From Sphingobacteriaceae bacterium (GTDB lineage Bacteria > Bacteroidota > Bacteroidia > Sphingobacteriales > Sphingobacteriaceae), in assembly GCA_029266635.1 (NCBI GenBank), contig JAQSWM010000007.1, positions 1 to 64,000 of the forward strand: a stretch of 64,000 nucleotides of DNA. Direction: 5' to 3'. The first letter of the stretch is position 1, and each line of letters opens with the position of its first letter. The position numbers and the translations under genes were made by a program. Below the pieces are notes generated by a model. That model was not told where the DNA came from. It ran no database searches and saw nothing but the letters and a program-made list of their open reading frames with translations. Positions 24,067 through 33,176 of this stretch are shown here, piece by piece.

Positions 24067-26028
24067 TTATTTTCTCTGATATTCGGGTGAACCGATAATG
24101 ATCCCCACTACCTGAGCCAACATTGAATTGTTGCCATACGCCGTTTGTGCTGAAGCGAAAGCCTTGTCGTTTTTGCCTGCTTTTTTGGGGCTGCCCGCTT
24201 TGGCATAGCCCTTTTCGAGCATAGAATCTTCATTCATGTTTGCCGGCTTTGCCGGAGCTGCTTTTTCTGCTGCTGCGCCGATCTTTTTATCAATATTCGG
24301 GTCGTTCAGCATAGGAGTTAGGCGCTTTATCGTCTCTTCGAGATTGCGCTCGGGCATGATCAATTGACTGTAAGTTTTCAGAGCAGCTTCTGCACTTTCC
24401 GGCTCGTGGTTGCTGTTGAGCGCTTTCAGATTTATTTTAACACCGGGAATGCGCTGAGAGGCTAAAGCCAGCCCGAAGTTCATCCGGTTCAACAAGGAGC
24501 CGCTGTTGATCCAGTATTGGCCCCTGTCGGGAAAGCCGGTTGGCGCCTGATAGTAATAAACCTGTTGGCCCATTTTGGTGATCCAGGTGTACAGTGCGTA
24601 TGGCTGGGTGATGGTGGCATCCAATCCTCGGACTGCACTCATAGCAAGTTCAAAAGGCGATTTAGTTTTTTCACGGAGTGCGTCTTTGCCCCAGAACTCT
24701 GGAGCACTTGCCATGGTAATAAGGACTTGTTTGATATCGCCATCATTTTGGAGAAAGGATTTAGCCATTTTGTCGATCAGCGACTGCGGCGGGTTATCAC
24801 TTACAAAGCGTACTGCTAGTTTTTTAGAGATGAATTTAGCTGCTGATGGATGGTGTGCAAGCATCTTCAAAAGATCAACGCCTTCTTCATATCCGCCACC
24901 GGCAGGAAACTTTCTTCCCAAAACAGTTTTCTCGCCATCGTCATGACGGAAAGGAACAAACAGGAAGTCGCCGTCTTGAGTAACCCCAGCTTTAGCAAGC
25001 CTTTCTTTTGCGTAGTCCGCAGCTCTGTTATTACCGGAAAGATATTTGCCCATCGGCTTCACAGTCCAGCCGGTTAGTACACGGGCTGCCTGCGTTACAT
25101 CGCTTTGCGTATAGCCGCCATCCACGCCCAAGGTATGGAGTTCCATTACCTCGCGGGCATAGTTTTCGTTTAATCCCTGTGATTTTTTGCTTTGTTGTAT
25201 TTTTTTGAGAAGCTCTGCTTTTCGCGGATCATTCGGTTTCATTTTTGCTCTTAGGCGTTCTAATTTGTCGCGTTGCTCAAGAGTAGAAGAGTTGGTGCCT
25301 GAACTGGTTGCATTATCGAGGTACATCAGCATAGCCGGAGACTTTGCAGTTGCCAGAACCAGGTTCTCGAATTTTCCTGTGACATTTGGCCTGATCACGT
25401 CGCGTTCGTAAGCTGGCGTAAATTCAGCACATTGATTTTTAGTTAGAGATACATTGAAGTGATTAAACCAGAAATCTGTAAGCACTTCATGAAGTTGGTT
25501 GTTTGAGTAAGCTGCTCTGTATATCTTTTGGTTTACAAACTGTTTGAACAATTCCTGTTGCGGTTTGATGCCCTTGCTTTGCATGTATTCATACATTTTG
25601 GCTCGCAGAACAGCATCGTTCTTGTTCACGTTAACAGAATCTTTGGGGATAATTCCGTCTTGTACTGCCATACGTTTGATGATGGCACCCTTAGGATAAG
25701 TAGAAGATATTTCGGCATTGCTCATCTTGCTAACATCATAGCTAGCGACGAGTGATGTAACACTGTCATCAGGCAAACTGCCTTCTAATTGTTGCAAGAA
25801 CCACTGCTCAGCCCCAGTTTTTAGAACTGCATCTATGTCGCCGGGCTTTGCTCCGAAGGTAAAGCGATTAAGTAAATGTGCGGCAGCCTGTCTTTCTGTT
25901 AAACCGGCTTGTTTGTATGGGAATTTAAAATGTGGGTTCGCCGGCCCTTCGTTCAGGAACGAAGGGAGCACAAATGCGCTGAACGCTATAAACCCAAATA
26001 GAATAATAGGTTTAGTAAGAATTCTCAT
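24067..26028 (-). CDS. DUF1800 protein
   Basis: A 653-residue exported protein with an N-terminal signal (MRILTKPIILFGFIAFSAFV). The DUF1800 hallmarks run from AAHLLNRFTFGAKPGDIDAV through FWFNHFNVSLTK, LNENYAREVMELHTLGVDGG, and AARVLTGWTV to FPDRGQYWINSGSLLNRMNF. The C-terminal 60 residues are a low-complexity Ala/Lys/Pro linker (EKAAPAKPANMNED) before a final helix. First gene of the DUF1800-DUF1501 pair. The biochemical function is unknown. Confidence 0.88.
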   Translation of the reverse strand: MRILTKPIILFGFIAFSAFVLPSFLNEGPANPHFKFPYKQAGLTERQAAAHLLNRFTFGAKPGDIDAVLKTGAEQWFLQQLEGSLPDDSVTSLVASYDVSKMSNAEISSTYPKGAIIKRMAVQDGIIPKDSVNVNKNDAVLRAKMYEYMQSKGIKPQQELFKQFVNQKIYRAAYSNNQLHEVLTDFWFNHFNVSLTKNQCAEFTPAYERDVIRPNVTGKFENLVLATAKSPAMLMYLDNATSSGTNSSTLEQRDKLERLRAKMKPNDPRKAELLKKIQQSKKSQGLNENYAREVMELHTLGVDGGYTQSDVTQAARVLTGWTVKPMGKYLSGNNRAADYAKERLAKAGVTQDGDFLFVPFRHDDGEKTVLGRKFPAGGGYEEGVDLLKMLAHHPSAAKFISKKLAVRFVSDNPPQSLIDKMAKSFLQNDGDIKQVLITMASAPEFWGKDALREKTKSPFELAMSAVRGLDATITQPYALYTWITKMGQQVYYYQAPTGFPDRGQYWINSGSLLNRMNFGLALASQRIPGVKINLKALNSNHEPESAEAALKTYSQLIMPERNLEETIKRLTPMLNDPNIDKKIGAAAEKAAPAKPANMNEDSMLEKGYAKAGSPKKAGKNDKAFASAQTAYGNNSMLAQVVGIIIGSPEYQRK

Positions 26029-26167
26029 AATCTGCTGGTTAGGTGTATTTGGGTTTTTTGACTGCGCCTGCCTTCACAGGTTTAACAGCTATGAAATTTA
26101 TTCTGCCGCAGGTAGGATCTGAGCCGTGTAGAGTAGTTCTGGAATGAAGATAGGGGAGAGGCTCCTA

Positions 26168-27673
26168 CTATTTACCCGGCGTGAGATTGAAGCCGTTTTT
26201 GCCATATCTGGTAAACAATGCCTGTACTGAAGCTAACGTTGCTTTATAGGACTGGTCGTTAACTGCGTTGTGCTTTTCGCCAGGATCAGTTTTATGGTCG
26301 TATAGTTCGTTTGCTCCCGCTATCGGCAAATTGTTTTTGTACCATTGTGTGTAACGGTAACGATCTGTTCTCATGGTGTAACCCATCACACCTCCAGGTC
26401 TAATGGTTTGAGAGAAAGCGGCATCTTTAAAGGATTCGTTTGGCTTATTGAGCAAGCTGTAGAAACTTTGGCCTTGTACGCCGGCGGGTTGTGGCAGGTC
26501 TGCAGCCTGGCAAAGAGTGGGATAGATATCTACAAATTCTACGATTGCATTGGTTTTTGATCCTTTGGCTCTCATGCTCGGGGCGGATATAATCAAAGGT
26601 GCCCGTACATCGGTTTCCATGTTATCACGTTTCCCCCACATGCCATAGTCGCCGAGCTTCCATCCATGATCTCCCCACAGGATCACAATCGTGTTTTTGT
26701 CCAGATGGAGCCGCTTCAGCTCTGCCATCACTTTTCCGACCTGCGCATCCATATAACTTACGCAGGCGTAGTAGCCATGTATAAAATCAACAGCTTGCTC
26801 GCGACTGAACTTACCGGTTTTCGCCACGCCGGCATATTGCCTCAACTCGCCCGTGCCGACACCAAATTGTGCTGCGGAAGGGATGTTGTTTGGAAGGATA
26901 TTTTCTGGCACTTTGATTTTAGTGTCATCGTACATATCCCAATATTTTTTAGGAGCTGCAAACGGCAGGTGCGGCCTGACGAATCCCACAGCAAGAAAGA
27001 AGGGTTTGTCTTTTACGATATTGAGCACTTTGATCGCCTGCTCTGCAGTTTCCCCGTCTGCATAAGCATTGTCTGGAACATCGGCTCTTTCAGTGATGGG
27101 ACCGTATCTTCTGCCATTGCTGGTAATGAAGTTGTCGAGGCTTTCTTTAAGCGCATATCCTGTTATGCTTTTGGTTGGATACCATGATGGCACACTCCAC
27201 GAAGCAGCATCATCTACATGATAGATTTTGCTAAGGCTTGCGGTAAAATACCCGTTGTTCTTAAAATATTGGGGAAGTGTAATCACGTTGGCCACGTGTT
27301 TCCGCACTGGTGAAACAAGGTCGTATATTTTGGTTGAATCAGGGCGTAAGCCACTCAGCAGGCTTGCACGCGTTGGCCCGCAAAGCGCCTGTTGACAATA
27401 AGCTCGTTCGAAAATCAGCCCCTCATTAGCAATCTTGTCTATGTTAGGGCTTTTAATATACTTAGCCCCATAGCAACTCAGTTCCGGTTTTAAATCGTCA
27501 ATGGCGAGGAACAACACATTGTAACGAGTCTTTTCCGTTGAATTGCTTTGTGCGAATGCGGAATGGGCCATCAAGATGACGGTGGCTGTTAGCAAAAGCT
27601 TTAAGATGGCTAAGCTTTCAAATTCTCGTCTATTTGGCAATATCTTAGAATGAGCCAGTGCTTCGGCAATCAC
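26168..27673 (-). CDS. Exported sulfatase (iduronate-2-sulfatase-like)
   Basis: Hydrolyses sulfate esters, probably of a polysaccharide or glycosaminoglycan. The active-site motif is Cys98-Gly-Pro-Thr-Arg followed by ASLLSGLRPDSTKIY, a pattern close to iduronate-2-sulfatases; Cys98 would need oxidation to formylglycine by a maturase that is not in this window. Metal-binding Asp-Asp are in FLAIDDLKPELSCYG. A hydrophobic signal (LLLTATVILMAHSAFAQ) lies at about 26-42, so the N-terminal 20 residues from the ATG at 27673 may be over-predicted. No polysaccharide utilisation locus (SusC/D pair) is adjacent. Confidence 0.87.
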   Translation of the reverse strand: MIAEALAHSKILPNRREFESLAILKLLLTATVILMAHSAFAQSNSTEKTRYNVLFLAIDDLKPELSCYGAKYIKSPNIDKIANEGLIFERAYCQQALCGPTRASLLSGLRPDSTKIYDLVSPVRKHVANVITLPQYFKNNGYFTASLSKIYHVDDAASWSVPSWYPTKSITGYALKESLDNFITSNGRRYGPITERADVPDNAYADGETAEQAIKVLNIVKDKPFFLAVGFVRPHLPFAAPKKYWDMYDDTKIKVPENILPNNIPSAAQFGVGTGELRQYAGVAKTGKFSREQAVDFIHGYYACVSYMDAQVGKVMAELKRLHLDKNTIVILWGDHGWKLGDYGMWGKRDNMETDVRAPLIISAPSMRAKGSKTNAIVEFVDIYPTLCQAADLPQPAGVQGQSFYSLLNKPNESFKDAAFSQTIRPGGVMGYTMRTDRYRYTQWYKNNLPIAGANELYDHKTDPGEKHNAVNDQSYKATLASVQALFTRYGKNGFNLTPGK

Positions 27674-27683
27674 CCGTCAACAA

Positions 27684-27956
27684 TTAAACAACTTTGTTCA
27701 GGATTTTGATATCCGGTTGCCCTTTTACACCGGCTTTCTCCATATCTGCTTTCAATTGCGGGTTAGCCATAAAACCCTTAACTGCATCATAGCTTGGGAA
27801 CTCAGTTATAATTGTAACGGTATTTGGATTGTCTACTCCGTTGTAAACTGCAATTACCTTTACGCCGTTATTAGAACGAAGCTCTTCGCCGGCGTCAAAA
27901 AACGTTTTCCAATGCTGGAAATTTTCGGTCTCGTGTGTTAAAATAAGTGTTACCAT
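27684..27956 (-). CDS. Small dimeric alpha/beta-barrel-like protein
   Basis: A 90-residue cytosolic protein, MVTLILTHETENFQHWKTFF at the start, with alternating strands and helices (VKVIAVYNGVDNPNTVTIIT) and a C terminus ending IKILNKVV. Length and pattern fit the ferredoxin-like antibiotic biosynthesis monooxygenase or DUF1330-type group, but no catalytic residue can be named. It ends 10 bp after the sulfatase frame begins and may be co-transcribed with it as the first gene. Confidence 0.6.
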   Translation of the reverse strand: MVTLILTHETENFQHWKTFFDAGEELRSNNGVKVIAVYNGVDNPNTVTIITEFPSYDAVKGFMANPQLKADMEKAGVKGQPDIKILNKVV

Positions 27957-28067
27957 CTGGTTAGTCTAATTGTTAGTTTGAAAACCTAAATTAAGTTTTT
28001 TTGGTAAACATTGCATGAACACTGCGCCCGCCTTGGCTTAATTCCTATTTTCACGCTCTGAAACTTA

Positions 28068-28991
28068 ATGAGAAGTATTGCTTCAGCCTTTGGGCTGTTA
28101 TTTGTATTTATCGTGTCATGCGGCACAAAAGATCCGGGGCCGCGGCGCACAGGTGCCACTAACCTGTCATTTGATTCTTTAGCTGGCGTTCGGTTTATAG
28201 AAGTGCGGCGGGAGTTTGATAACGGGATTGCCTTTAACGACATGGGCTTTCAACAAATCCCCGAATGGGATATGTATTTCATTCCCGGCGATTCCAGCCG
28301 CATTTACAATCCGTTCGAGAAGCGGTACATTAATTTTCCAATCTACTTTGACCACGATTCTGTTTTTAACACAGCCAGGCAGTGGTTCAGGCTTAGAGAA
28401 GCGAGCAAAGACAGCCTTTGGCTTCAGCTATTACAGGTTGAACATAAGAAAGTGCTGAAGGACCGCTCCAACGTATACATGAAGTTTTATTCCGAAGCTT
28501 TCCTTAAAAGCGCCGGCAAGAGCGTAGAGCAGGCGAGATTGCCCAAGCCACAGGATAGCTTGTATATTGAGAAATTGGCTGGGCGGGCAAATAGAAATCC
28601 GGGCAATATTGACAGTGCTTTCGCGGCTGCCAATCCGGTAATGTTTGAAAGTGCCAACCCGAACATTTTAGTTGAGCGGGAAATACCGAAGAGGACTTTC
28701 CTTGATTATAAACCATCGGATGCATACATGCACCCGGTTTATAACATCACCATCCAAAAGGCTTATAAGGATTTTGTCTATGAATTCGGTGCTGTAGTTG
28801 ATGAGAAGGGTATTATCCGCTTTGGCGAACTGCTCACGGTGGTCGAGGATGTGGAAAACAGAAAGGCGGTGCTGAACGCCATCATCAAACTTTACCTGCA
28901 GCCCATGTTAAAAGTGGCTCCGGGCACTACGCTTGGATTTAAGCATAGCAGTTCGATTATCCTGAAGGTAAAGGGGATTAAGGCGGATTGA
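28068..28991 (+). CDS. Lipoprotein of unknown function
   Basis: A 307-residue protein with a lipoprotein signal: a hydrophobic stretch and lipobox FIVSCG with the lipidated Cys at 18. The mature part is mixed alpha/beta with no recognised domain. A C-terminal segment (AYKDFVYEFGAVVDEKGIIR, then MLKVAPGTTLGFKHSS) looks like a compact domain. It converges on the Kai-operon kinase with no gap (stop codons abut at 28991/28992). Function unknown. Confidence 0.72.
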   Translation: MRSIASAFGLLFVFIVSCGTKDPGPRRTGATNLSFDSLAGVRFIEVRREFDNGIAFNDMGFQQIPEWDMYFIPGDSSRIYNPFEKRYINFPIYFDHDSVFNTARQWFRLREASKDSLWLQLLQVEHKKVLKDRSNVYMKFYSEAFLKSAGKSVEQARLPKPQDSLYIEKLAGRANRNPGNIDSAFAAANPVMFESANPNILVEREIPKRTFLDYKPSDAYMHPVYNITIQKAYKDFVYEFGAVVDEKGIIRFGELLTVVEDVENRKAVLNAIIKLYLQPMLKVAPGTTLGFKHSSSIILKVKGIKAD

Positions 28992-30656
28992 TCAGGGTTG
29001 TACGAGAGGCAACATGAAATAGAATGTTGAACCTTCGCCCAGCTGGCTGTCTACTCCCAAAGCTCCATGATGAGCTTTAACGATTTCTGAACAGATATAT
29101 AGCCCCATTCCTAATCCAGACGTAAGGTATTTCTTGTCCTCAACGCGATAAAATCTATCGAAAATAAGGTGTTTCTGCTCGTCCGATAAGCCAATGCCGA
29201 AATCTGTAATAGCCACTTTGGCGTGATCATCTTTTGAGAACAGGTTAATTGTGATCTTTTTGCTTCCCTGCGAGTATTTGGCAGCGTTACTAACAAGGTT
29301 CATGAATACTTGCTCAAGCCTTTCTGAATTTCCGTTGATGTAAAGCCCATCTTCACAATGGCAGGTAAAATCGTAATCGGGATAGATGTGCCGGGCGTTT
29401 TCAATGTAATCACGCATCAAGCGGGAGAAATCGAGTAACTCCATCCCATAGTCCAGCCTCCCAGCCTGTATTTTGCTCACATCAAGCAAGTCACTAACTA
29501 AATGTTGAAGCTTGTTGATAGCCGTATTCGCCTTTTCAATGTATTGTTTGATGGCAAGAGGCACGGGCTCTTTCTTGTAAGCGCCCATAATCTGCAGGTA
29601 GCCTTTTAAGCTGGTTAGCGGAGTTTTAAGTTCATGGCTGGCAATTCCTATAAACTCATCACGTTTCTCCATGGCACGGGTCTGATCTTCTATGTCGGTA
29701 GCAGTACCAACCCAAAAAACAATCTTATCAGCTTCATTTTTCAGCGGAATTGCCCTGTTGAGGTGCCAGCGATAAGCTCCGTCCTTTCGCCGAAACCTGT
29801 TTTGCACTTCGAAATTGGCCCCGGTTTTTAATGCGTATTTGTAGCTATTTACAGTTTGGTCTAAATCATCAGGATGTATAACACTTTGCCATCCCATGCC
29901 TTTGGTTTGTTCAAAATCTAAGCCTGTATAATCAAACCACTGCTGATTGTAAAAATTTATCTCACCTGAGGGAAGGTTTGTCCAGGTCATTTGAGGGATG
30001 TGATCTGCGAGGAGTTTGAAATGCTCGCGACTGAGCGACAGGTCTTTTGTGCGTTCCTTAACAGTCTCCTCGAGCTCTTCATTCAGCTTCTTAAAAGAAT
30101 TTTGCGCTGCCTTGAGCTGTTCATTTTGAAGCCTAAGCTGAAGCTGATTTTCTTTATGGATTGTAAGATCGGTGATGATAATGCTGAGCGCAATGCCTTC
30201 ATCTAACTCCAGCGTATTGCAAGATAGCAGGCACGGAATAGTGAACTTATTCCCTACCAGCAGTTCCACCTCCTCCTTTGTTTCCTTTGTCCAGGCAGTT
30301 TTAAGAAGCTGCTTGTAATTTTTCTTAAAGGGTTTGGAGATGAACGATTCAAAAGGCACACCAATAATCTTTTCCAGAGGAAGCCCAACCATTTCAGAAA
30401 ACTTGGTATTGCTATACAAGATGAGCCCTTCCTGATCCAACGTGATGGCACCTTCGTTCATTTTCTCAATGAAAACGCGGTAGGTTTGGTCGGCAGTTTT
30501 TAAGGTATAAAGTTGATGGTCATCGCCGTCTTTAACTATAAGTGCATCTACCTGGCCGTTGCGAATAGCCTCAATAGTGTCAGTGGCTTCTTCCAATTGC
30601 TGGCGCAGTTCATCAGCCTCTTTTATAAGATCATTATATGGTCTCAGCGGGTCCAA
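28992..30656 (-). CDS. PAS-PAS histidine kinase of the Kai operon
   Basis: Soluble sensor kinase of 554 residues. Order: N-terminal helix with IEAIRNGQVDALIV (about 28-41), PAS at about 58-165, a coiled coil (170-210), a second PAS of PAS_3 type at about 212-325 (HPDDLDQTV, NRFRRKDGAYRWHLN), HisKA with His341 in FIGIASHELKTPLTSL, and an HATPase domain with NLVSNAAKYS, TDFGIGL and SGLGMGLYI. No transmembrane segment. It lies 11 bp after the second kaiB gene in the same direction, so it is very likely co-transcribed with kaiC-kaiB-kaiB and is a candidate output or input partner of the Kai proteins, as SasA is in cyanobacteria. Unlike SasA it has no KaiB-like sensor domain. No receiver gene is adjacent. 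Confidence 0.9.
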   Translation of the reverse strand: MDPLRPYNDLIKEADELRQQLEEATDTIEAIRNGQVDALIVKDGDDHQLYTLKTADQTYRVFIEKMNEGAITLDQEGLILYSNTKFSEMVGLPLEKIIGVPFESFISKPFKKNYKQLLKTAWTKETKEEVELLVGNKFTIPCLLSCNTLELDEGIALSIIITDLTIHKENQLQLRLQNEQLKAAQNSFKKLNEELEETVKERTKDLSLSREHFKLLADHIPQMTWTNLPSGEINFYNQQWFDYTGLDFEQTKGMGWQSVIHPDDLDQTVNSYKYALKTGANFEVQNRFRRKDGAYRWHLNRAIPLKNEADKIVFWVGTATDIEDQTRAMEKRDEFIGIASHELKTPLTSLKGYLQIMGAYKKEPVPLAIKQYIEKANTAINKLQHLVSDLLDVSKIQAGRLDYGMELLDFSRLMRDYIENARHIYPDYDFTCHCEDGLYINGNSERLEQVFMNLVSNAAKYSQGSKKITINLFSKDDHAKVAITDFGIGLSDEQKHLIFDRFYRVEDKKYLTSGLGMGLYICSEIVKAHHGALGVDSQLGEGSTFYFMLPLVQP

Positions 30657-30667
30657 TGTGTTCGCGT

Positions 30668-30988
30668 TTATTGTATTCCTAATCCTTTTAAAACTTTTGC
30701 TTCGTTGCTCATATCGCCAATAAGCCTTTTGGTGGGAGATGGTTTTTCCCTCACGAGCAAGGGCAATGCGATAATTTCTTCCTTCTCAGCAATTTCCGGT
30801 TGCTGGTAAACATCTACGATCTCCAAAGTATATCGGTTTTTTAGATGTTTCTCGCAAAGCGCTTTGACGTTTGAAACGGCACGTATAGAGTTTGGCGACG
30901 CACCGATAACAAACAGCCGCAGCAAATACGTTTCATCTTCTGCTCCGCCGTTTGCGCTTTCCCGCAGATTTTCACCGCTATCAATCAT
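30668..30988 (-). CDS. kaiB: KaiB-like protein, divergent copy
   Basis: A 106-residue thioredoxin-like KaiB homologue. After an acidic N-terminal extension of about 20 residues ([17 protein letters not shown]) comes the KaiB core: [56 protein letters not shown]. It departs from canonical KaiB at PTLV (here PLLV) and at GDLS (GDMS), and the NPQLAE motif is QPEIAE. It overlaps the upstream kaiB by 4 bp (ATGA). Having a canonical and a divergent KaiB side by side suggests split roles, for instance one binding KaiC and one the kinase; that is inference. Confidence 0.9.
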   Translation of the reverse strand: MIDSGENLRESANGGAEDETYLLRLFVIGASPNSIRAVSNVKALCEKHLKNRYTLEIVDVYQQPEIAEKEEIIALPLLVREKPSPTKRLIGDMSNEAKVLKGLGIQ

Positions 30989-31284
30989 TTGCTCAGCGGC
31001 CGGATATTAAGCCCAACCAACACTTTTTCTTCGTTTGATAAATCGCCTATAATCTTCCTGATCGGTTCAGGAACCTTCCTCACTAACGTTGGTATAGCTA
31101 AAATCTGGTCGCCTTCAGCTAACTGCGGATTAACTAACAGATCTATAACTTCAATTTGATATTGGCCCTGCAAATGTTCCTCACAATACTTTTTCAAGTT
31201 GCTCAACGCCGTTAACGACTTTGCAGTTTTTCCTGCTACGTATAACCGAAGCTCCCAGGTTTCTTTTGTAGTGTCCATTGTCAT
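30985..31284 (-). CDS. kaiB: KaiB, canonical copy
   Basis: A 99-residue KaiB very close to the cyanobacterial pattern: [69 protein letters not shown]. KaiB switches fold to bind the CI ring of KaiC; the conserved GDLS-x-x-EKVL segment belongs to the part that rearranges. It starts 7 bp after kaiC and overlaps the second kaiB by 4 bp. Confidence 0.95.
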   Translation of the reverse strand: MTMDTTKETWELRLYVAGKTAKSLTALSNLKKYCEEHLQGQYQIEVIDLLVNPQLAEGDQILAIPTLVRKVPEPIRKIIGDLSNEEKVLVGLNIRPLSK

Positions 31285-31291
31285 CTTGCGG

Positions 31292-33001
31292 CTAATCGTT
31301 CCCGCGACGCCTTAATTTTGTTATGTCGTCACGGGTCTTTTTCTTAATCTGTTTTTTTAGTTCTTCCTCTAGGTAAACCTTGTTCAATTCTTCTTCAATC
31401 GATTCAAACTCAGTTTGCAGGCTCGAAATTTTAGCTTCCAGCAGCTTTCGTTTTCTTGATATTTCCCTGTCTTTTCGGCTGATTGCATGGTCCTGTAAAG
31501 CCAAACCGGTTTGTTCTTCAAGCATTTGTGCCTGCCTTGCCGAGCCTGTCAACACGCCATCTGGCCCTATATAAACGTCCATCAAATCCAGCCCGTGGTC
31601 AGTTATCACAAACTCCCGGACCTGGTTGGAGTGTTGCATTCCCCGCGATTTCATGATATACATCCCGCGGTTCCGCTCTCCATTGGTCTCAATATCCCGA
31701 ACCAAAAGCCACGCATCTACCAGCGATGAAACTCCTTCATCGGTTTGTTCATTCACAACCGTATTTAATGATAAGGCTGTAAACATCACGGTGATCTGCT
31801 CTTCCTGTAAAAAGTCTATCAATCTCACCAGCATAGCCTTCACATCGCTCATGGATCCCACCGTAACCAAATTGGTAATCGGATCCAGGATTATTGTAGA
31901 AGGCTTTAATTTCTTAATGATTTTGTGAATAGCCACCAGGTGCATTTCAAGGCCATATAACGTAGGCCGCGATGCATGGAAGTGAAGCAAACCCTTATCT
32001 ACATATTGCTGCAGATTCACCTTGATGGAATGCATGTTCCGGATAATTTGCTTAGGCGATTCTTCGAATGCAAAGTAGATGCAACGCTCTTTTCGCTTGC
32101 AAGTTTCGCTTGCGAAATAGGCTGCGATGCTGGTTTTGCCGGTCCCTGCGGTTCCTGAAACAAGGATGCTGCTGCCCCTGAAAAATCCTTTCCCGCCAAG
32201 CATTTGGTCAAGTGCCTGAATACCCGACGATATGCGTTCAGAGCTTACCTCTTTTTCAAGTTTCAAAGAAGTAACCGGAAGCACGGAAATGCCATCCTCA
32301 TCTATCAAAAATGGATATTCGTTGGTTCCGTGAACTGAACCGCGGTATTTCACTACACGCAATCTTCTGGTTGTTATCTGGGCATCAACACGATGGTCGA
32401 GCAATATCACACAATCAGAAACGTATTCCTCCAAACCCTGGCGAGTGTAATTGCCCTGTCCACGCTCTCCGGTAACAATGGCAGTTACGCCTTTGTCTTT
32501 TAAAAAATGGAACAACCTTCTGATCTCTGCCCGCAGGATCGTTTGATTCTGCATGCCGGAAAAAAGGTTTTCTATAGTGTCAAGCACTACGCGTTTAGCG
32601 CCGATGCTATCAATTGCATGATTGAGGCGAATGAAAAGTCCCTCTAAATCGTATTCGCCGGTTTCTTCAATTTCCGATACCTCTATATATACATGGTCAA
32701 TACGTACCTTCTTTTCGTTCTGAAGCTGTTTAAGATCGAAGCCCAAAGACGATACGTTGACAGCAAGTTCATCGCTCTTTTCTTCGAAGGCGATAAAAAC
32801 GCCGGGTTCATTATACTCCGTTGCGCCGCGGATAATAAACTCTAAAGACATCAGAGTTTTCCCACATCCCGCATCTCCGCACACAAGAGTTGGCCTGCCT
32901 TTTGGAAGCCCGCCCATTGTTATTTCATCGAGCCCGGTAATCCCGGTAGGTGTTTTTGCTAAAACCGGAAGAGGGCTGCTCGTTTTCTTAGTTTTACTCA
33001 T
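31292..33001 (-). CDS. kaiC: KaiC circadian-clock-type double ATPase
   Basis: A RecA-like double ATPase of 569 residues. CI: Walker A GDAGCGKT (42-49), catalytic Glu73-Glu74, Walker B in [14 protein letters not shown]: Walker A GTAGTGKT (283-290), Glu313-Glu314, Walker [12 protein letters not shown]. The autophosphorylation site of CII is kept: Thr420-Asp421...Ser425-Ser426 aligns with T426, S431 and T432 of the Synechococcus protein, with Thr432 replaced by Ser. CII ends in [17 protein letters not shown] and [11 protein letters not shown]. Instead of the short KaiA-binding tail there is an 80-residue basic coiled coil (490-569). No kaiA is present. First gene of kaiC-kaiB-kaiB-kinase. Confidence 0.95.
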   Translation of the reverse strand: MSKTKKTSSPLPVLAKTPTGITGLDEITMGGLPKGRPTLVCGDAGCGKTLMSLEFIIRGATEYNEPGVFIAFEEKSDELAVNVSSLGFDLKQLQNEKKVRIDHVYIEVSEIEETGEYDLEGLFIRLNHAIDSIGAKRVVLDTIENLFSGMQNQTILRAEIRRLFHFLKDKGVTAIVTGERGQGNYTRQGLEEYVSDCVILLDHRVDAQITTRRLRVVKYRGSVHGTNEYPFLIDEDGISVLPVTSLKLEKEVSSERISSGIQALDQMLGGKGFFRGSSILVSGTAGTGKTSIAAYFASETCKRKERCIYFAFEESPKQIIRNMHSIKVNLQQYVDKGLLHFHASRPTLYGLEMHLVAIHKIIKKLKPSTIILDPITNLVTVGSMSDVKAMLVRLIDFLQEEQITVMFTALSLNTVVNEQTDEGVSSLVDAWLLVRDIETNGERNRGMYIMKSRGMQHSNQVREFVITDHGLDLMDVYIGPDGVLTGSARQAQMLEEQTGLALQDHAISRKDREISRKRKLLEAKISSLQTEFESIEEELNKVYLEEELKKQIKKKTRDDITKLRRRGND

Positions 33002-33176
33002 CTGTTAATTTAAAAATCTTCCAAGCGCAAATTTTTTAAGTGTTTGTTAAGTTGCGTAGTAAACTCCTAAATCACTGTTCTTGTTTGTTCCATTAATTGA
33101 TTTCTGTTGCTAATTTATTAACAGTTTTCAATATTAATCAAGGATTAAGGAGTTTAATTTATGAGAATTTTTCAGC

